A DNA stretch of 40,509 nt. Source: Thiotrichaceae bacterium. GTDB taxonomy: Bacteria; Pseudomonadota; Gammaproteobacteria; Beggiatoales; Beggiatoaceae. Below are positions 26,763 to 34,838 of the stretch, piece after piece. Position 1 is the stretch's first letter; every line of letters starts with the position of its first letter. The notes below the pieces were generated by a model. It was not told the origin of the DNA and did no database searches. It saw nothing but the letters and a program-made list of their open reading frames with translations. The stretch is from NCBI GenBank assembly GCA_026991885.1, contig JALXAQ010000211.1, forward strand, positions 1-40,509. Reading direction: 5' to 3'. Position numbers and translations under genes: made by a program.

Positions 26763-26788
26763 CGGGGGCGACAGCCCCCGTTTTTTTT
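26763..26788 (+). terminator. Terminator after norCB
   Basis: CGGGGGC pairs perfectly with GCCCCCG around GACA, then eight T's. It ends the norCB transcript. Confidence 0.88.
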
Positions 26789-26805
26789 GATAAATTCGTT
26801 TTTAT

Positions 26806-26857
26806 GGGGCTGTAGGGGCGAACCTGCGTGTTCGCCCTGGCTTAACTTAATGGCATT
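26806..26857. mobile_element. Partial family-2 MITE
   Basis: GGGGCTGTAGGGGCGAACC ... GGCTTAACTTAATGGCATTG matches the right half of the element at 18252-18404. The left end is missing. The remaining gap to 26986 is A/T-rich and shows no further feature. Confidence 0.7.
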
Positions 26858-26986
26858 GACTTATTAAGTCTCAAATTGAGATTATATTTGTATTTAAGTA
26901 TTTTTTTAATTATACTGGAACAGTCCTTTATCAGGCACTTTCGCATGACATAAGTTGTGAAATAGAGAGTAGAGGTTTTGAAGATC

Positions 26987-27217
26987 ATGAAGAATATTAT
27001 TTTGTATTTCCTTGGGTTATCAATAGTATGTGGCGCATCGTCGGTTGTGATAGCGCATCCTGGCCATGGCCATAATGGTGGTTCATTTAGCTTATTCCAT
27101 TACTTGAGTGAGCCTGTTCATTTTGGTATTACTATAGCATTAATTGGTCTCATTGTGGTAGGTATCTATTGGTTTAGACGAAATATATCAAGAATAAACC
27201 AAGCTAGAAAATCATAA
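26987..27217 (+). CDS. Small exported His-rich membrane protein
   Basis: A 76-residue protein of unknown function. A signal-like N-terminus ends ...VIAHPGHGHNGG, exposing a short His-rich stretch, and one further helix (VHFGITIALIGLIVVGIYWF) is followed by a basic end. The His cluster suggests metal binding in the periplasm. TTG 26978 is an alternative start. It lies after norCB, but a terminator separates them. Confidence 0.6.
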   Translation: MKNIILYFLGLSIVCGASSVVIAHPGHGHNGGSFSLFHYLSEPVHFGITIALIGLIVVGIYWFRRNISRINQARKS

Positions 27218-27230
27218 ATAAGATAAGATA

Positions 27231-27639
27231 ATGGCAATTGATAAGGCAATAAAAAGATGAGTATGCTAATAATCTACGAGAAAAGATTGATACTCGTCGA
27301 GAAGAAATGAAAGCTGATAATAATTCTCATTATTTGATCTACAGAGTATTAGGAATTTCAAATAATGAAGGCTCACTAATTGATGAATACCAAAATACTG
27401 AACGTTTTTTGTACAAATATGCAGGCTCATTCCTTGAAGAAGCTGCCTCCCTTTGTCTATTTTTTGCTAATAGCAAGGGTGTACCTTTGAGTGATGTAAG
27501 CTATGATGGGATGGTAATACTTCAAGCACCATCACTTCAAATAGCAAAATGCTTAAACAAACAAGAGCTAACAAAGCCATCAACTCAGACAGCTAAAATC
27601 TGCGCTGTACGAAAACCTTGTGCCATCGTGCTGAAATAA
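27231..27639 (+). pseudogene. Remnant of an ApaLI-like restriction endonuclease gene (tentative)
   Basis: The 110-residue frame from 27307 has an HYLIYRVLGISNNEGSLIDEYQN start that recalls ApaLI-like restriction enzymes. Upstream codons DEYANNLREKIDTRREE extend it back to 27256. An ATG at 27231 (MAIDKAIK) lies in another frame separated by an A-run at 27251-27255. The frame ends after KCLNKQEL... with no catalytic region. So it looks like a frameshifted 5' fragment. The family name comes from memory of the N-terminal pattern and is uncertain. Confidence 0.42.
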
Positions 27640-27647
27640 GAAAACAC

Positions 27648-27679
27648 TTGATTTTTGGATCAGAATCCCTCAATATATT
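27648..27679 (+). promoter_or_regulatory. Possible rpoH promoter
   Basis: TTGATT at 27648-27653 resembles a -35 site. TATATT at 27674-27679 is a fair -10, though the 20-nt gap is long; CAATAT at 27671 gives 17 nt but a weaker match. It directly abuts the CIRCE-like element. Confidence 0.4.
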
Positions 27680-27704
27680 AGCACTCTCCAAGCGAGACTG
27701 CTAA
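27678..27704. promoter_or_regulatory. CIRCE-like operator (HrcA site) upstream of rpoH
   Basis: TTAGCACTC, a 9-nt spacer, then GACTGCTAA. The CIRCE consensus is TTAGCACTC-N9-GAGTGCTAA, so there is one mismatch in 18 defined positions with exact spacing. It ends 30 bp before the rpoH ATG and overlaps or follows the likely -10, where repressor binding would block transcription. Confidence 0.72.
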
Positions 27705-27734
27705 AGCAGGATTATTAATAAATAGGGGGATACA

Positions 27735-28604
27735 ATGTCAAACGCATTAGCCTTAAATTTCAACACACAAATTGCTGTTTTGAGTCAAGATGTTGAAAGC
27801 TATACACGGACTGTTAAAACGATTCCTACGTTAGATGCCGACAAAGAACGAGAGTTGGCAGAGCGTTTGCAAAATGAGGGCTCACTAGAGGCGGCACGGC
27901 AACTGGTCATGTCACATTTACGTTTTGTTCTGTACATAGCCCAAGGCTATCGTGGTTATGGTTTACCCGAAGCCGATTTAATCCAAGAAGGCAACATCGG
28001 TTTGATGAAAGCCGTTAAGCGATTTGATCCAAGTATTGGTGTGCGTTTAGTCTCATTCGCTGTGCATTGGATACGTGCAGAGATTCACGAATTTATTTTA
28101 CGCAACTGGCGCATCGTGAAAGTGGTCACAACCAAAGCGCAGCGTAAACTGTTTTTTAAATTACGCAGCCAGAAAAAACGCTTAGGTTGGTTGTCGTCAG
28201 AGGAAGTTGAAAATGTTGCCAAGGATTTGGGTGTTAGCAATAAAGATGTTTTAGAAATGGAAAAACGTTTGAGTGCTCAAGATGTTGCTTTTGATGCACC
28301 TAGCGATAGTGATAATGAAGATGAGGCGTTTGCACCAGCGGCTTATTTAGAAGACAATCGTTATGATCCGGCTGTGCTGGCAGAACAAGATGATTGGAAG
28401 GCGCAGGGGCATAAACAGTTGCACCGCGCCTTTGAAAAATTGGATGCGCGTAGTTTGGATATCCTGCAAAAGCGTTGGCTGAGTGAAGAAAAAAGCACTT
28501 TGCAAGAATTGGCTAAGCATTATAAAGTCTCTGCTGAGCGGATACGTCAGATAGAAAATAATGCGATCAAAAAGCTTAAAAAGCATATTGTGTTAACGGC
28601 GTGA
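27735..28604 (+). CDS. rpoH: RNA polymerase sigma factor RpoH (sigma-32)
   Basis: The 289-residue heat-shock sigma factor. Region 2 shows [28 protein letters not shown] and [23 protein letters not shown]. The RpoH box is [17 protein letters not shown]. Region 4 ends with [27 protein letters not shown] precedes ATG 27735. Length is typical. It is likely controlled by the CIRCE-like site just upstream. Confidence 0.95.
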   Translation: MSNALALNFNTQIAVLSQDVESYTRTVKTIPTLDADKERELAERLQNEGSLEAARQLVMSHLRFVLYIAQGYRGYGLPEADLIQEGNIGLMKAVKRFDPSIGVRLVSFAVHWIRAEIHEFILRNWRIVKVVTTKAQRKLFFKLRSQKKRLGWLSSEEVENVAKDLGVSNKDVLEMEKRLSAQDVAFDAPSDSDNEDEAFAPAAYLEDNRYDPAVLAEQDDWKAQGHKQLHRAFEKLDARSLDILQKRWLSEEKSTLQELAKHYKVSAERIRQIENNAIKKLKKHIVLTA

Positions 28605-28613
28605 CAATTTTCG

Positions 28614-28633
28614 GTGCAAGGTACGCCTTGCAC
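28614..28633. repeat. Short hairpin after rpoH
   Basis: GTGCAAGG-TACG-CCTTGCAC forms a perfect 8-bp stem. There is no T-run, so it is a weak terminator candidate or a repeat. Confidence 0.5.
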
Positions 28634-28638
28634 TCCTA

Positions 28639-29067
28639 ATGAATTTTTTTATGCACAAGATTTTAAACTCACCTTTCCTACCACATTTTTTTTTCCAAAG
28701 TCTCACTGAAAGGCAAATTGAAAAAATAGAAAAAGCGTTAGAGCAAGATATTATCAGTGAGGGGGAAAAAATTCTTTGTAAATTTTGTCAGCACCCAATC
28801 ACTTCATCTCAAAAAAAGATTGAAGTCAATGGACAACACCATCATGTTTTTAGCAATCCCATTGGGATTACTTATGAAATAGGCTGTTTTTCATCCGCGA
28901 ATGGCTGTATTAATGAAGGTGCTCCAACCTTGGAATATACATGGTTTACAGGTTTTGCCTGGCGTTTTGCGCTTTGTTCAAATTGTTACGCCCATTTAGG
29001 ATGGTTTTATCAATCAGATAATGACAGTTTTTATGCTTTAATTCTTGAAAGTTTGGACTCCTACTAA
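28639..29067 (+). CDS. Stand-alone CULT (cereblon-like) domain protein
   Basis: A 142-residue protein with no signal peptide seen. After a helical N-terminus of about 45 residues comes a CULT domain, the small zinc fold that binds thalidomide-like and uracil-like ligands in cereblon. The zinc ligands are Cys47, Cys50, Cys113 and Cys116. The tryptophan cage is Trp102, Trp108 and Trp122, spaced 6 and 14 residues as in the human domain (380/386/400), and the Trp-to-Cys gap of 5 also matches. Other family marks are NPxG (73-76), EIGCFSSANGC and PTLEYTWF. Bacterial single-domain CULT proteins are known, but their native ligand is not. It is followed 11 bp later by the FGE-like gene. Confidence 0.85.
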   Translation: MNFFMHKILNSPFLPHFFFQSLTERQIEKIEKALEQDIISEGEKILCKFCQHPITSSQKKIEVNGQHHHVFSNPIGITYEIGCFSSANGCINEGAPTLEYTWFTGFAWRFALCSNCYAHLGWFYQSDNDSFYALILESLDSY

Positions 29068-29078
29068 AAAATAAATCT

Positions 29079-30572
29079 ATGTCAAAATTACTAATAACAC
29101 TGGTTGGGATGATTTTAAGCCCAACGCTATTCGCCTTGGACGATCTTAAAGTCGGCGGCGATGTCGATAAGTTTTATCCCATCATTTTTCAAGCCGATGT
29201 GTGGCATGAAAATGTGTTGGAAGTCGATATTTTCCATCTCTCTGAAAAGGGTAAACTCATCAGTCAATTCAGATGCGAGGGGCAGTTGCCTTCATTTGCT
29301 GATATTCACCAACAGGCACAAAGATGGGTGGCTGATGCTTGGTGCGATCCTGCTAGGAAAAATCTAGTGGTTTATCTGAGAGGGGGAGATACGATTTATT
29401 CATGGCGTTCTAATAATTCAGCGACGGTTTTGTTGGACTCGCCACCTTGGGCGTTTAATCAGTTGGTCTGGTTGGACCTTGTTTCAAAAACTCTCTTGCC
29501 TGTCATGGCTTCTATAAGTGATTTGTTTAACAAGGATGATGTCTATGCTTTTTTGCCTATATTTAATATATGGAAAGCGGAGACATTGTCTGTTGATGGC
29601 GATAAACATAAATTTTATCCCATCGTTTTTCAAGCGGATGGCAGGGGCTTATTGGAAATCAAGATTGATCATCCCTTAGAAAAGGGCAAATTGATCAGTC
29701 AATTTAGATGTAATTCTGTGGGTTCATCGGCTGAAATTCATCAAGATTCACAACGATGGGTTGCCGATGCTTGGTGCAATCCGAATGGTTTGGTGGTTTA
29801 TTTAAAAGGGGGGACTTATTTTTGGCGTTCTAATCAGTCGTCCGTTTTGTTGAAGTCGAAATTGGGACGCATGGAGACGGTGACAACTTTGTTTGATAAG
29901 GATGATATAGAGGTTTCTCTGCCTTCCATTCAAAAGATGTTTCAAGATAGCTTAAAAGAGGGTCATTTGGGTCCGCAGATGGTTTGGATTCCCGCAGGGC
30001 GAATGGGTGAGGGAGTTTTTGTCAATCAATTTGCTATCAGTCGCTATGAGGTGACTTTTGCGGAATATGATCTATTTGCTGAAGCCACTGGTAGAGATAA
30101 GCCAGATGATGAAAACTGGGGACGTGGTAATCGTCCGGTGATTCATGTGAGTTGGAATGATGCTGTGGCTTATGCTGATTGGTTAAGTGAGCAAACGGGT
30201 AAACAGTATCGCTTGCCTACAGAAGCGGAATGGGAGTACGCTGCCAGGGGGGGAACGGAGACGAAATATTGGTGGGGTAATGATATTGGCAAAAATCGTG
30301 CGGCTTGTGAGGGTTGTGGTGCTAAATGGGGTTGGGATGCTGAACAGATGACGGCACCTGTCGCTTCTTTCGCGCCGAATGCTTTTGGCTTATATGATAC
30401 AGTGGGCAACGTGTCGGAGTGGGTTGCTGATCCTTATGAGGGAGAAAGGGTGTTTCGTGGCGGCTCGTGGGCTGATGTGCCGGAGGATTGTCACGCTGGT
30501 GTCCGTGATAGTGAGGCGTTGGAGAATGAGAGCTATGCGCTTGGGTTTCGGGTTGCTATTGATTTGCGGTAA
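29079..30572 (+). CDS. Secreted FGE-sulfatase (SUMF1)-domain protein with two N-terminal repeats
   Basis: A 497-residue exported protein (signal about 1-20). Two related repeats of about 110 residues follow, each with DKxYPIxFQAD, EKGKLISQFRC, QRWVADAWC and a VVYLxGG...WRSN end (about residues 28-140 and 172-270). The C-terminal domain (about 305-497) is a formylglycine-generating-enzyme-like fold (MVWIPAGRMG, AISRYEVTFAEYD, PVIHVSWNDAVAYADWLS, YRLPTEAEWEYAARGG, VFRGGSW, ALGFRVA). The repeats are not recognised. The FGE fold is often a binding or scaffold module in bacteria, so enzyme activity is not assured. Confidence 0.8.
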   Translation: MSKLLITLVGMILSPTLFALDDLKVGGDVDKFYPIIFQADVWHENVLEVDIFHLSEKGKLISQFRCEGQLPSFADIHQQAQRWVADAWCDPARKNLVVYLRGGDTIYSWRSNNSATVLLDSPPWAFNQLVWLDLVSKTLLPVMASISDLFNKDDVYAFLPIFNIWKAETLSVDGDKHKFYPIVFQADGRGLLEIKIDHPLEKGKLISQFRCNSVGSSAEIHQDSQRWVADAWCNPNGLVVYLKGGTYFWRSNQSSVLLKSKLGRMETVTTLFDKDDIEVSLPSIQKMFQDSLKEGHLGPQMVWIPAGRMGEGVFVNQFAISRYEVTFAEYDLFAEATGRDKPDDENWGRGNRPVIHVSWNDAVAYADWLSEQTGKQYRLPTEAEWEYAARGGTETKYWWGNDIGKNRAACEGCGAKWGWDAEQMTAPVASFAPNAFGLYDTVGNVSEWVADPYEGERVFRGGSWADVPEDCHAGVRDSEALENESYALGFRVAIDLR

Positions 30573-30636
30573 GTTTTTATAGCAGGAGCGTCCGGGCCTG
30601 CATTCTTTTGCCTCGTTCTGAGGGTTGACGCAGGGT

Positions 30637-30667
30637 TTGTAGGGGCAACACCCTTGTGGTTGCCCTT
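30637..30667. repeat. GTAGGGGCAAC hairpin
   Basis: GTAGGGGCAACA pairs with TGTGGTTGCCC around CCCT (one bulge). It belongs to the same type of GTAGGGG hairpins seen in the MITE cores. It lies between the FGE gene and dsrS; the rest of this gap (30573-30752) has no other feature. Confidence 0.5.
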
Positions 30668-30752
30668 TGGGGCGTTGAATGATTAAAGCAATTAAATCAA
30701 TTATTTCAAAACTTATGTATAAGAGAGCGTGGGAGCGAGAGGCTGAGAATTT

Positions 30753-31898
30753 ATGGAACTAACTAACGAAGATAATCTACGCTTAAACGTCTTACTCGCT
30801 ACCAAGCCACAAGCGATCCGTATTGATGAATCTAAAATGATCGTCTATGGCTTATCTGAAAAAGGCGAAGCCAAAATACAATTGCACCCGACTTGCCGCG
30901 ATGATCAATATTTACGTCTGGTGCGAGAATTGATTTCGAGACAAGGCTCACCCGGCGGATATCCCGTTTCTTTAAAACGTTGGAGTCGCATGGGGCAGAC
31001 TAAGGAGCATCGTTTGGAACAATTGCTGATGTTGGGGGAGCCAGAGGCGGTGGTAGCGGTGGCACACGCTCCCGATTTAACACCGGAATTAGCGCGTCGC
31101 GCTTGGTGGGCTATGCAAAATTCAGAGAATGCCCGTAGTATGTTGAAAAATGAAAAGCTTGTCCAAAGCCCAATTGGCAAAGAATTAGCTCAATATCTCG
31201 TTGAATATCTCCCGTTTGAAGAAGAGGCGGCTGATATTATTGAATCCGTCCGCCTCGTCTTGACTTTGGTTGATGATGATACGCGACAAAAACTCTGGCA
31301 TAAGGGGCGCACTAAAACGGCTTATTTAGTTGGCTTTTTATGGGCGCAGCCCGATACTTTACCTAATCCTTCGCCTGCTGTCCAAATTCAAACGAATTTA
31401 ACGCGCCTCGTTGAAAAAAATAATATTGCAAAACAATTAGTTAGGATAATGTCACCCGCTGGGCAAACTTTTATAGATACTTGTGAGCGAGTTTTGCGTA
31501 AACCTTCTAATCAAGAGGTTGTCAATACTTTGTTTGATGTCATTGCACATTATTTTGAGAGTATTCGCCCTGATAATTATGATGATGATATGAATATCAT
31601 CACGCTGGTAGAACGTGCCTCAAACGGTTGCGAAACTTGCCTCGATACCACTTCAGTTGAGCGGCGGGAAATTTTAGCGGTGATGCCTGAGATGCAGGAT
31701 TCTGTGAAAGCGATGTTGATATTATCAGGATTAGGTTATTCAGTGCTTAGGCCGATTTTTTCGCGCACGACGGCGATTGGTAGTTTGATGCGTAAAAAAT
31801 TGGCCCCTGTGACAGAGCCAATTTTAGAACAATTTTCTATTTTACGAGGCGTTGAAACACTAAACAAGCATTCGTACCACCAAAACCAAAACTATTAG
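30753..31898 (+). CDS. dsrS: DsrS-like sulfur-oxidation protein
   Basis: A 381-residue soluble protein matching my recollection of DsrS, encoded with the reverse dissimilatory sulfite-reductase genes in sulfur oxidisers: an N-terminus with [58 protein letters not shown] and [16 protein letters not shown]. Biochemical function is unknown. No other dsr genes are in the window, so it is detached. The last 20 residues overlap the 3' end of fabB by 62 bp (convergent), so the original end may have been altered. Confidence 0.75.
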   Translation: MELTNEDNLRLNVLLATKPQAIRIDESKMIVYGLSEKGEAKIQLHPTCRDDQYLRLVRELISRQGSPGGYPVSLKRWSRMGQTKEHRLEQLLMLGEPEAVVAVAHAPDLTPELARRAWWAMQNSENARSMLKNEKLVQSPIGKELAQYLVEYLPFEEEAADIIESVRLVLTLVDDDTRQKLWHKGRTKTAYLVGFLWAQPDTLPNPSPAVQIQTNLTRLVEKNNIAKQLVRIMSPAGQTFIDTCERVLRKPSNQEVVNTLFDVIAHYFESIRPDNYDDDMNIITLVERASNGCETCLDTTSVERREILAVMPEMQDSVKAMLILSGLGYSVLRPIFSRTTAIGSLMRKKLAPVTEPILEQFSILRGVETLNKHSYHQNQNY

Positions 31899-33054
31899 AC
31901 ATCACCGTATCAAGCGTCACATTCTCTTGAACCTCACGCACGATGGGCATCCCCTCAGCCTGCGGATCAAGCTCCGTGATATGGGCAGAAGCACTGATAA
32001 AACCCGCTTCCTGCATCAACAAACTATAAATAGTCTCATTAACACCCGCCGCCCCTAAAGCATGTCCCGTCAAAGATTTAGTGGAACTAATCGGCGGTAT
32101 TTTATCTTTAAAAACGGTTTTAATGGCCTCAAGTTCGCGTACATCACCAATCGGTGTACTCGTACCATGTGCATTAATATAATCAATGGGGGTTGATACC
32201 GTTTCTAAGGCTTGCTGCATACAACGCACTGCCCCCTCCCCCGAGGGTTGCACCATATCAAAACCATCCGATGTCGCGCCGTAACCAACGACTTCCGCAT
32301 AAATTTTGGCACCACGCGCTTGGGCATGGCTCAATTCTTCCAATACAACCATACCGCCCCCGCCAGAAATCACAAAGCCATCACGGGTGACATCGTAAGG
32401 ACGTGAGGCTGTTTGTGGCGTGTCATTGTGCTTAGAAGATAAGCCTCCCATGGCATCAAATAACATGGTCAAACTCCAATGTACTTCTTCACCACCGCCA
32501 GCAAAGACAATATCCTGTTTGCCCATTTGAATTTGTTCATAACCATTCCCAATACAATGGGCGCTGGTAGAACAGGCTGAACTGATAGAATAATTTATCC
32601 CTTTTATTTTAAAGGGTGTCGCTAAACACGCAGAAGTGGTACTGCCCATCGTGCGGGGTACCATAAAAGGGCCAATTTTGCGTAAGCCTTTGCTACGCAG
32701 AATATCCGTCGCTAATACCTGATTGGCAGGCGACGCGCCGCCTGAGCCGCTGATTAAACCAGTACGCGGATTAGAAACTTCATTGTCTGACAAATTCGCA
32801 TCGGCAATCGCTTCACGCATGGCTAAATAATTGAAAGCCGCTGCGTCACCCATAAAGCGTTTCACTCTTTTCTCAATTAAAGCAGTCAAGTCAAGGTGAA
32901 TGGCACCATGAACATGGGTGCGAAAACCAAGATCAGCATATTCTTGATTAAATTCAATGCCTGAACGTCCTTGACGCAGGGATTCCAAGACTTCTTGCTT
33001 GTTATTGCCAATACTGGATACAATACCAAGCCCTGTGATCACAACACGTTTCAC
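31837..33054 (-). CDS. fabB: 3-oxoacyl-ACP synthase I
   Basis: A 405-residue condensing enzyme for unsaturated fatty-acid synthesis. The active Cys lies in [10 protein letters not shown], and the His residues in [11 protein letters not shown] and TGHALGAAG complete the Cys-His-His site. It begins at GTG 33054 behind AGAGGAT. It follows fabA by 12 bp as an operon. The 3' end overlaps convergent dsrS. Confidence 0.95.
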   Translation of the reverse strand: MKRVVITGLGIVSSIGNNKQEVLESLRQGRSGIEFNQEYADLGFRTHVHGAIHLDLTALIEKRVKRFMGDAAAFNYLAMREAIADANLSDNEVSNPRTGLISGSGGASPANQVLATDILRSKGLRKIGPFMVPRTMGSTTSACLATPFKIKGINYSISSACSTSAHCIGNGYEQIQMGKQDIVFAGGGEEVHWSLTMLFDAMGGLSSKHNDTPQTASRPYDVTRDGFVISGGGGMVVLEELSHAQARGAKIYAEVVGYGATSDGFDMVQPSGEGAVRCMQQALETVSTPIDYINAHGTSTPIGDVRELEAIKTVFKDKIPPISSTKSLTGHALGAAGVNETIYSLLMQEAGFISASAHITELDPQAEGMPIVREVQENVTLDTVMSNSFGFGGTNACLVFQRLVK

Positions 33055-33066
33055 TGCATAATCCTC

Positions 33067-33582
33067 TCAAAAGTTATCGGTGGAAGTAAACAAACCAACA
33101 CGTAAGTCTTTGGCGAAATAAATCTCTCGTCCATCAACCGACATCACGCCTTCACCGATGCCCATTACTAATTTTCGCATGATAACTCTTCTCATATCAA
33201 TACGATAAGTCACAAGTTTATTCTTAGGGGTCACTTGTCCTGCATATTTGACGTTGCCAGCCCCGAGTGCCCGCCCACGCCCTGGTCCACCGAGCCAGCC
33301 TAAGAAAAACCCAATCAATTGCCACATCGCATCTAAGCCCAAACAACCAGGCATCACCGGGTCGCCGGGAAAGTGACAATCAAAAAACCACAAATCAGGA
33401 TGTATATCAAGTTCGGCAATAATACTGCCTTTATTGGCGTTACCCCCATTTTCAGTAATGCTGATGATACGATCAAACATCAACATAGGTGGCATCGGTA
33501 ATTGTGCATTACCCGGACCAAACATTTCGCCGCGCCCGCATTGAAGCAATTCTTCATAAGTATAGCTACTTTTTTTTTCCAT
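33067..33582 (-). CDS. fabA: 3-hydroxydecanoyl-ACP dehydratase/isomerase
   Basis: A 171-residue hotdog-fold enzyme that makes cis-3-decenoyl-ACP, the branch to unsaturated fatty acids. The active His is in [18 protein letters not shown]; a short hydrophobic C-terminus is typical. ATG 33582 ([11 protein letters not shown]) is chosen over an upstream TTG. It heads a fabAB operon. Confidence 0.95.
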   Translation of the reverse strand: MEKKSSYTYEELLQCGRGEMFGPGNAQLPMPPMLMFDRIISITENGGNANKGSIIAELDIHPDLWFFDCHFPGDPVMPGCLGLDAMWQLIGFFLGWLGGPGRGRALGAGNVKYAGQVTPKNKLVTYRIDMRRVIMRKLVMGIGEGVMSVDGREIYFAKDLRVGLFTSTDNF

Positions 33583-33601
33583 AAAAGTTCCCAATTGTCA
33601 A

Positions 33602-34470
33602 AAAACATCCCTTTAAAATCGTCAAAATAACGATCTTAATATCAAGCCACAAAGACCAATTTTCTATATAATATAGATCATAAGCAATGTGTGTTTCCAT
33701 TTGTGCTAGCTTTGTTTTACTGCCGTTGACTTCTTGCCTAATGGAGGACGATAAATACTGATAATAGGAAGCCCTGCGATGTTTTGCCAATGACTATGGT
33801 CAAACCTAAACAAGTCTGGTATCATGTAAACGATAACTGCCGTATCTGCCAAATCTAATAAAAGTGCTTTTATTCGCTTTTCAGCGGACATGGGTAAGGT
33901 GATATAGATACAATCCATTTGTCCATTTTTGGCATCCTGTATTAAAGTCTCCAAGTTGCCCCTGATTGAATCCTCCACCCGTTTGTCATCATAAAAACCA
34001 ATAATAGAAATACCCTGATGGCGCTCAATGGTTTGCGCTAATCGTTTTCCCAACTCACCTGCACCAGCGATGGCAACCCGAGTAAATCCAAAAATTTGTC
34101 GTTTTCTTAATAAGACTCGAAACCACCAACGCCATAATCCAACGGCGAGTGGGGCTAGGACAAACCAAGTTAACATTACTTGAGGTGAATACTCCGCCTT
34201 AGTCACAAAAGCTAGCAGCAAAAAGACTAGCACCACCGATAACCAAGACGATGCAATTTGTTTAAGTTCCCATGACAAGTTTGTGCTACGCCAATAAATA
34301 TACAAGCCATTTATCTGTGCTAATAAATAATACAGCAGCACACCGCCTAAAGCAGCAATGCTGTACTTGTCGGACCAGGGATAGCCAGACAAATAAACGG
34401 ACAACCCTAGCGTTCCTGCTAATAATCCTGTGTCACTGATGAATTGTATGAGGGCGGATTGATGTTCCAT
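33602..34470 (-). pseudogene. Undecaprenyl-phosphate sugar transferase (WcaJ-like) with catalytic domain deleted
   Basis: The N-terminal frame (34470 down to about 33730) has four hydrophobic segments and a Rossmann-like domain (GFTRVAIAGAGELGKRLAQTI, ISIIGFYDDK) as in WcaJ/EpsE-type initiating transferases. Beyond ISIYRPPL it jumps out of frame to the extreme family C-terminus ([40 protein letters not shown]). The whole sugar-transferase core of roughly 180 residues is missing. So it cannot start glycan synthesis. Confidence 0.82.
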
Positions 34471-34590
34471 TGTGCTGCTCGTTGTTTAAGACAATATGGT
34501 GATAAATGAACATAGTTAAATTAGAAATCAGTTTTTTTTTTTGAACTCAGTCCTTAAGGCTCCTATAATAACAGAGTCGGAGATTTTGGA

Positions 34591-34612
34591 GTCCAAAGCT
34601 TTAGCTTTGGAC
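34591..34612. repeat. GTCCAAAGCT palindrome
   Basis: Same perfect palindrome as at 15765 and 7321 (GTCCAAAGCT TT AGCTTTGGAC). The gap from 34471 to 34637 shows no gene. Confidence 0.72.
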
Positions 34613-34637
34613 TTGATGGTACTTAAGGGGGGTTGAT

Positions 34638-34835
34638 ATGTTTACCAAACTCACTATCAAAAACTTCAAAAAATTGGAATATGCAGAATTTGAACGCTCA
34701 GTGGTTTTTGTGGGTCCTAATAATTCGGGCAAAACCTCAGCCTTACAAGCCCTCAGTTTGTGGGAATTAGGGCTGCGTAAATGGGCTGATAAGCAAGCTG
34801 TTATTACAACAATCAATAGAAAACAAAGGAAATAA
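34638..34835 (+). pseudogene. N-terminal fragment of an AAA/RecF-like ATPase
   Basis: A 65-residue frame: FTKLTIKNFKKLEYAEF, then Walker A GPNNSGKTSALQAL. It lacks Walker B and the rest of the fold. GGGGGG precedes the ATG. It is a broken defence-type ATPase or the end of a deleted gene. The next gene begins 4 bp later. Confidence 0.7.
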
Positions 34836-34838
34836 ACC

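Noticed and set aside
27648..27664. TTGAT...ATCAG before rpoH as an FNR box
   Set aside because: The spacer is 6 nt instead of 4 and the right half has a mismatch; it reads better as a -35 region.
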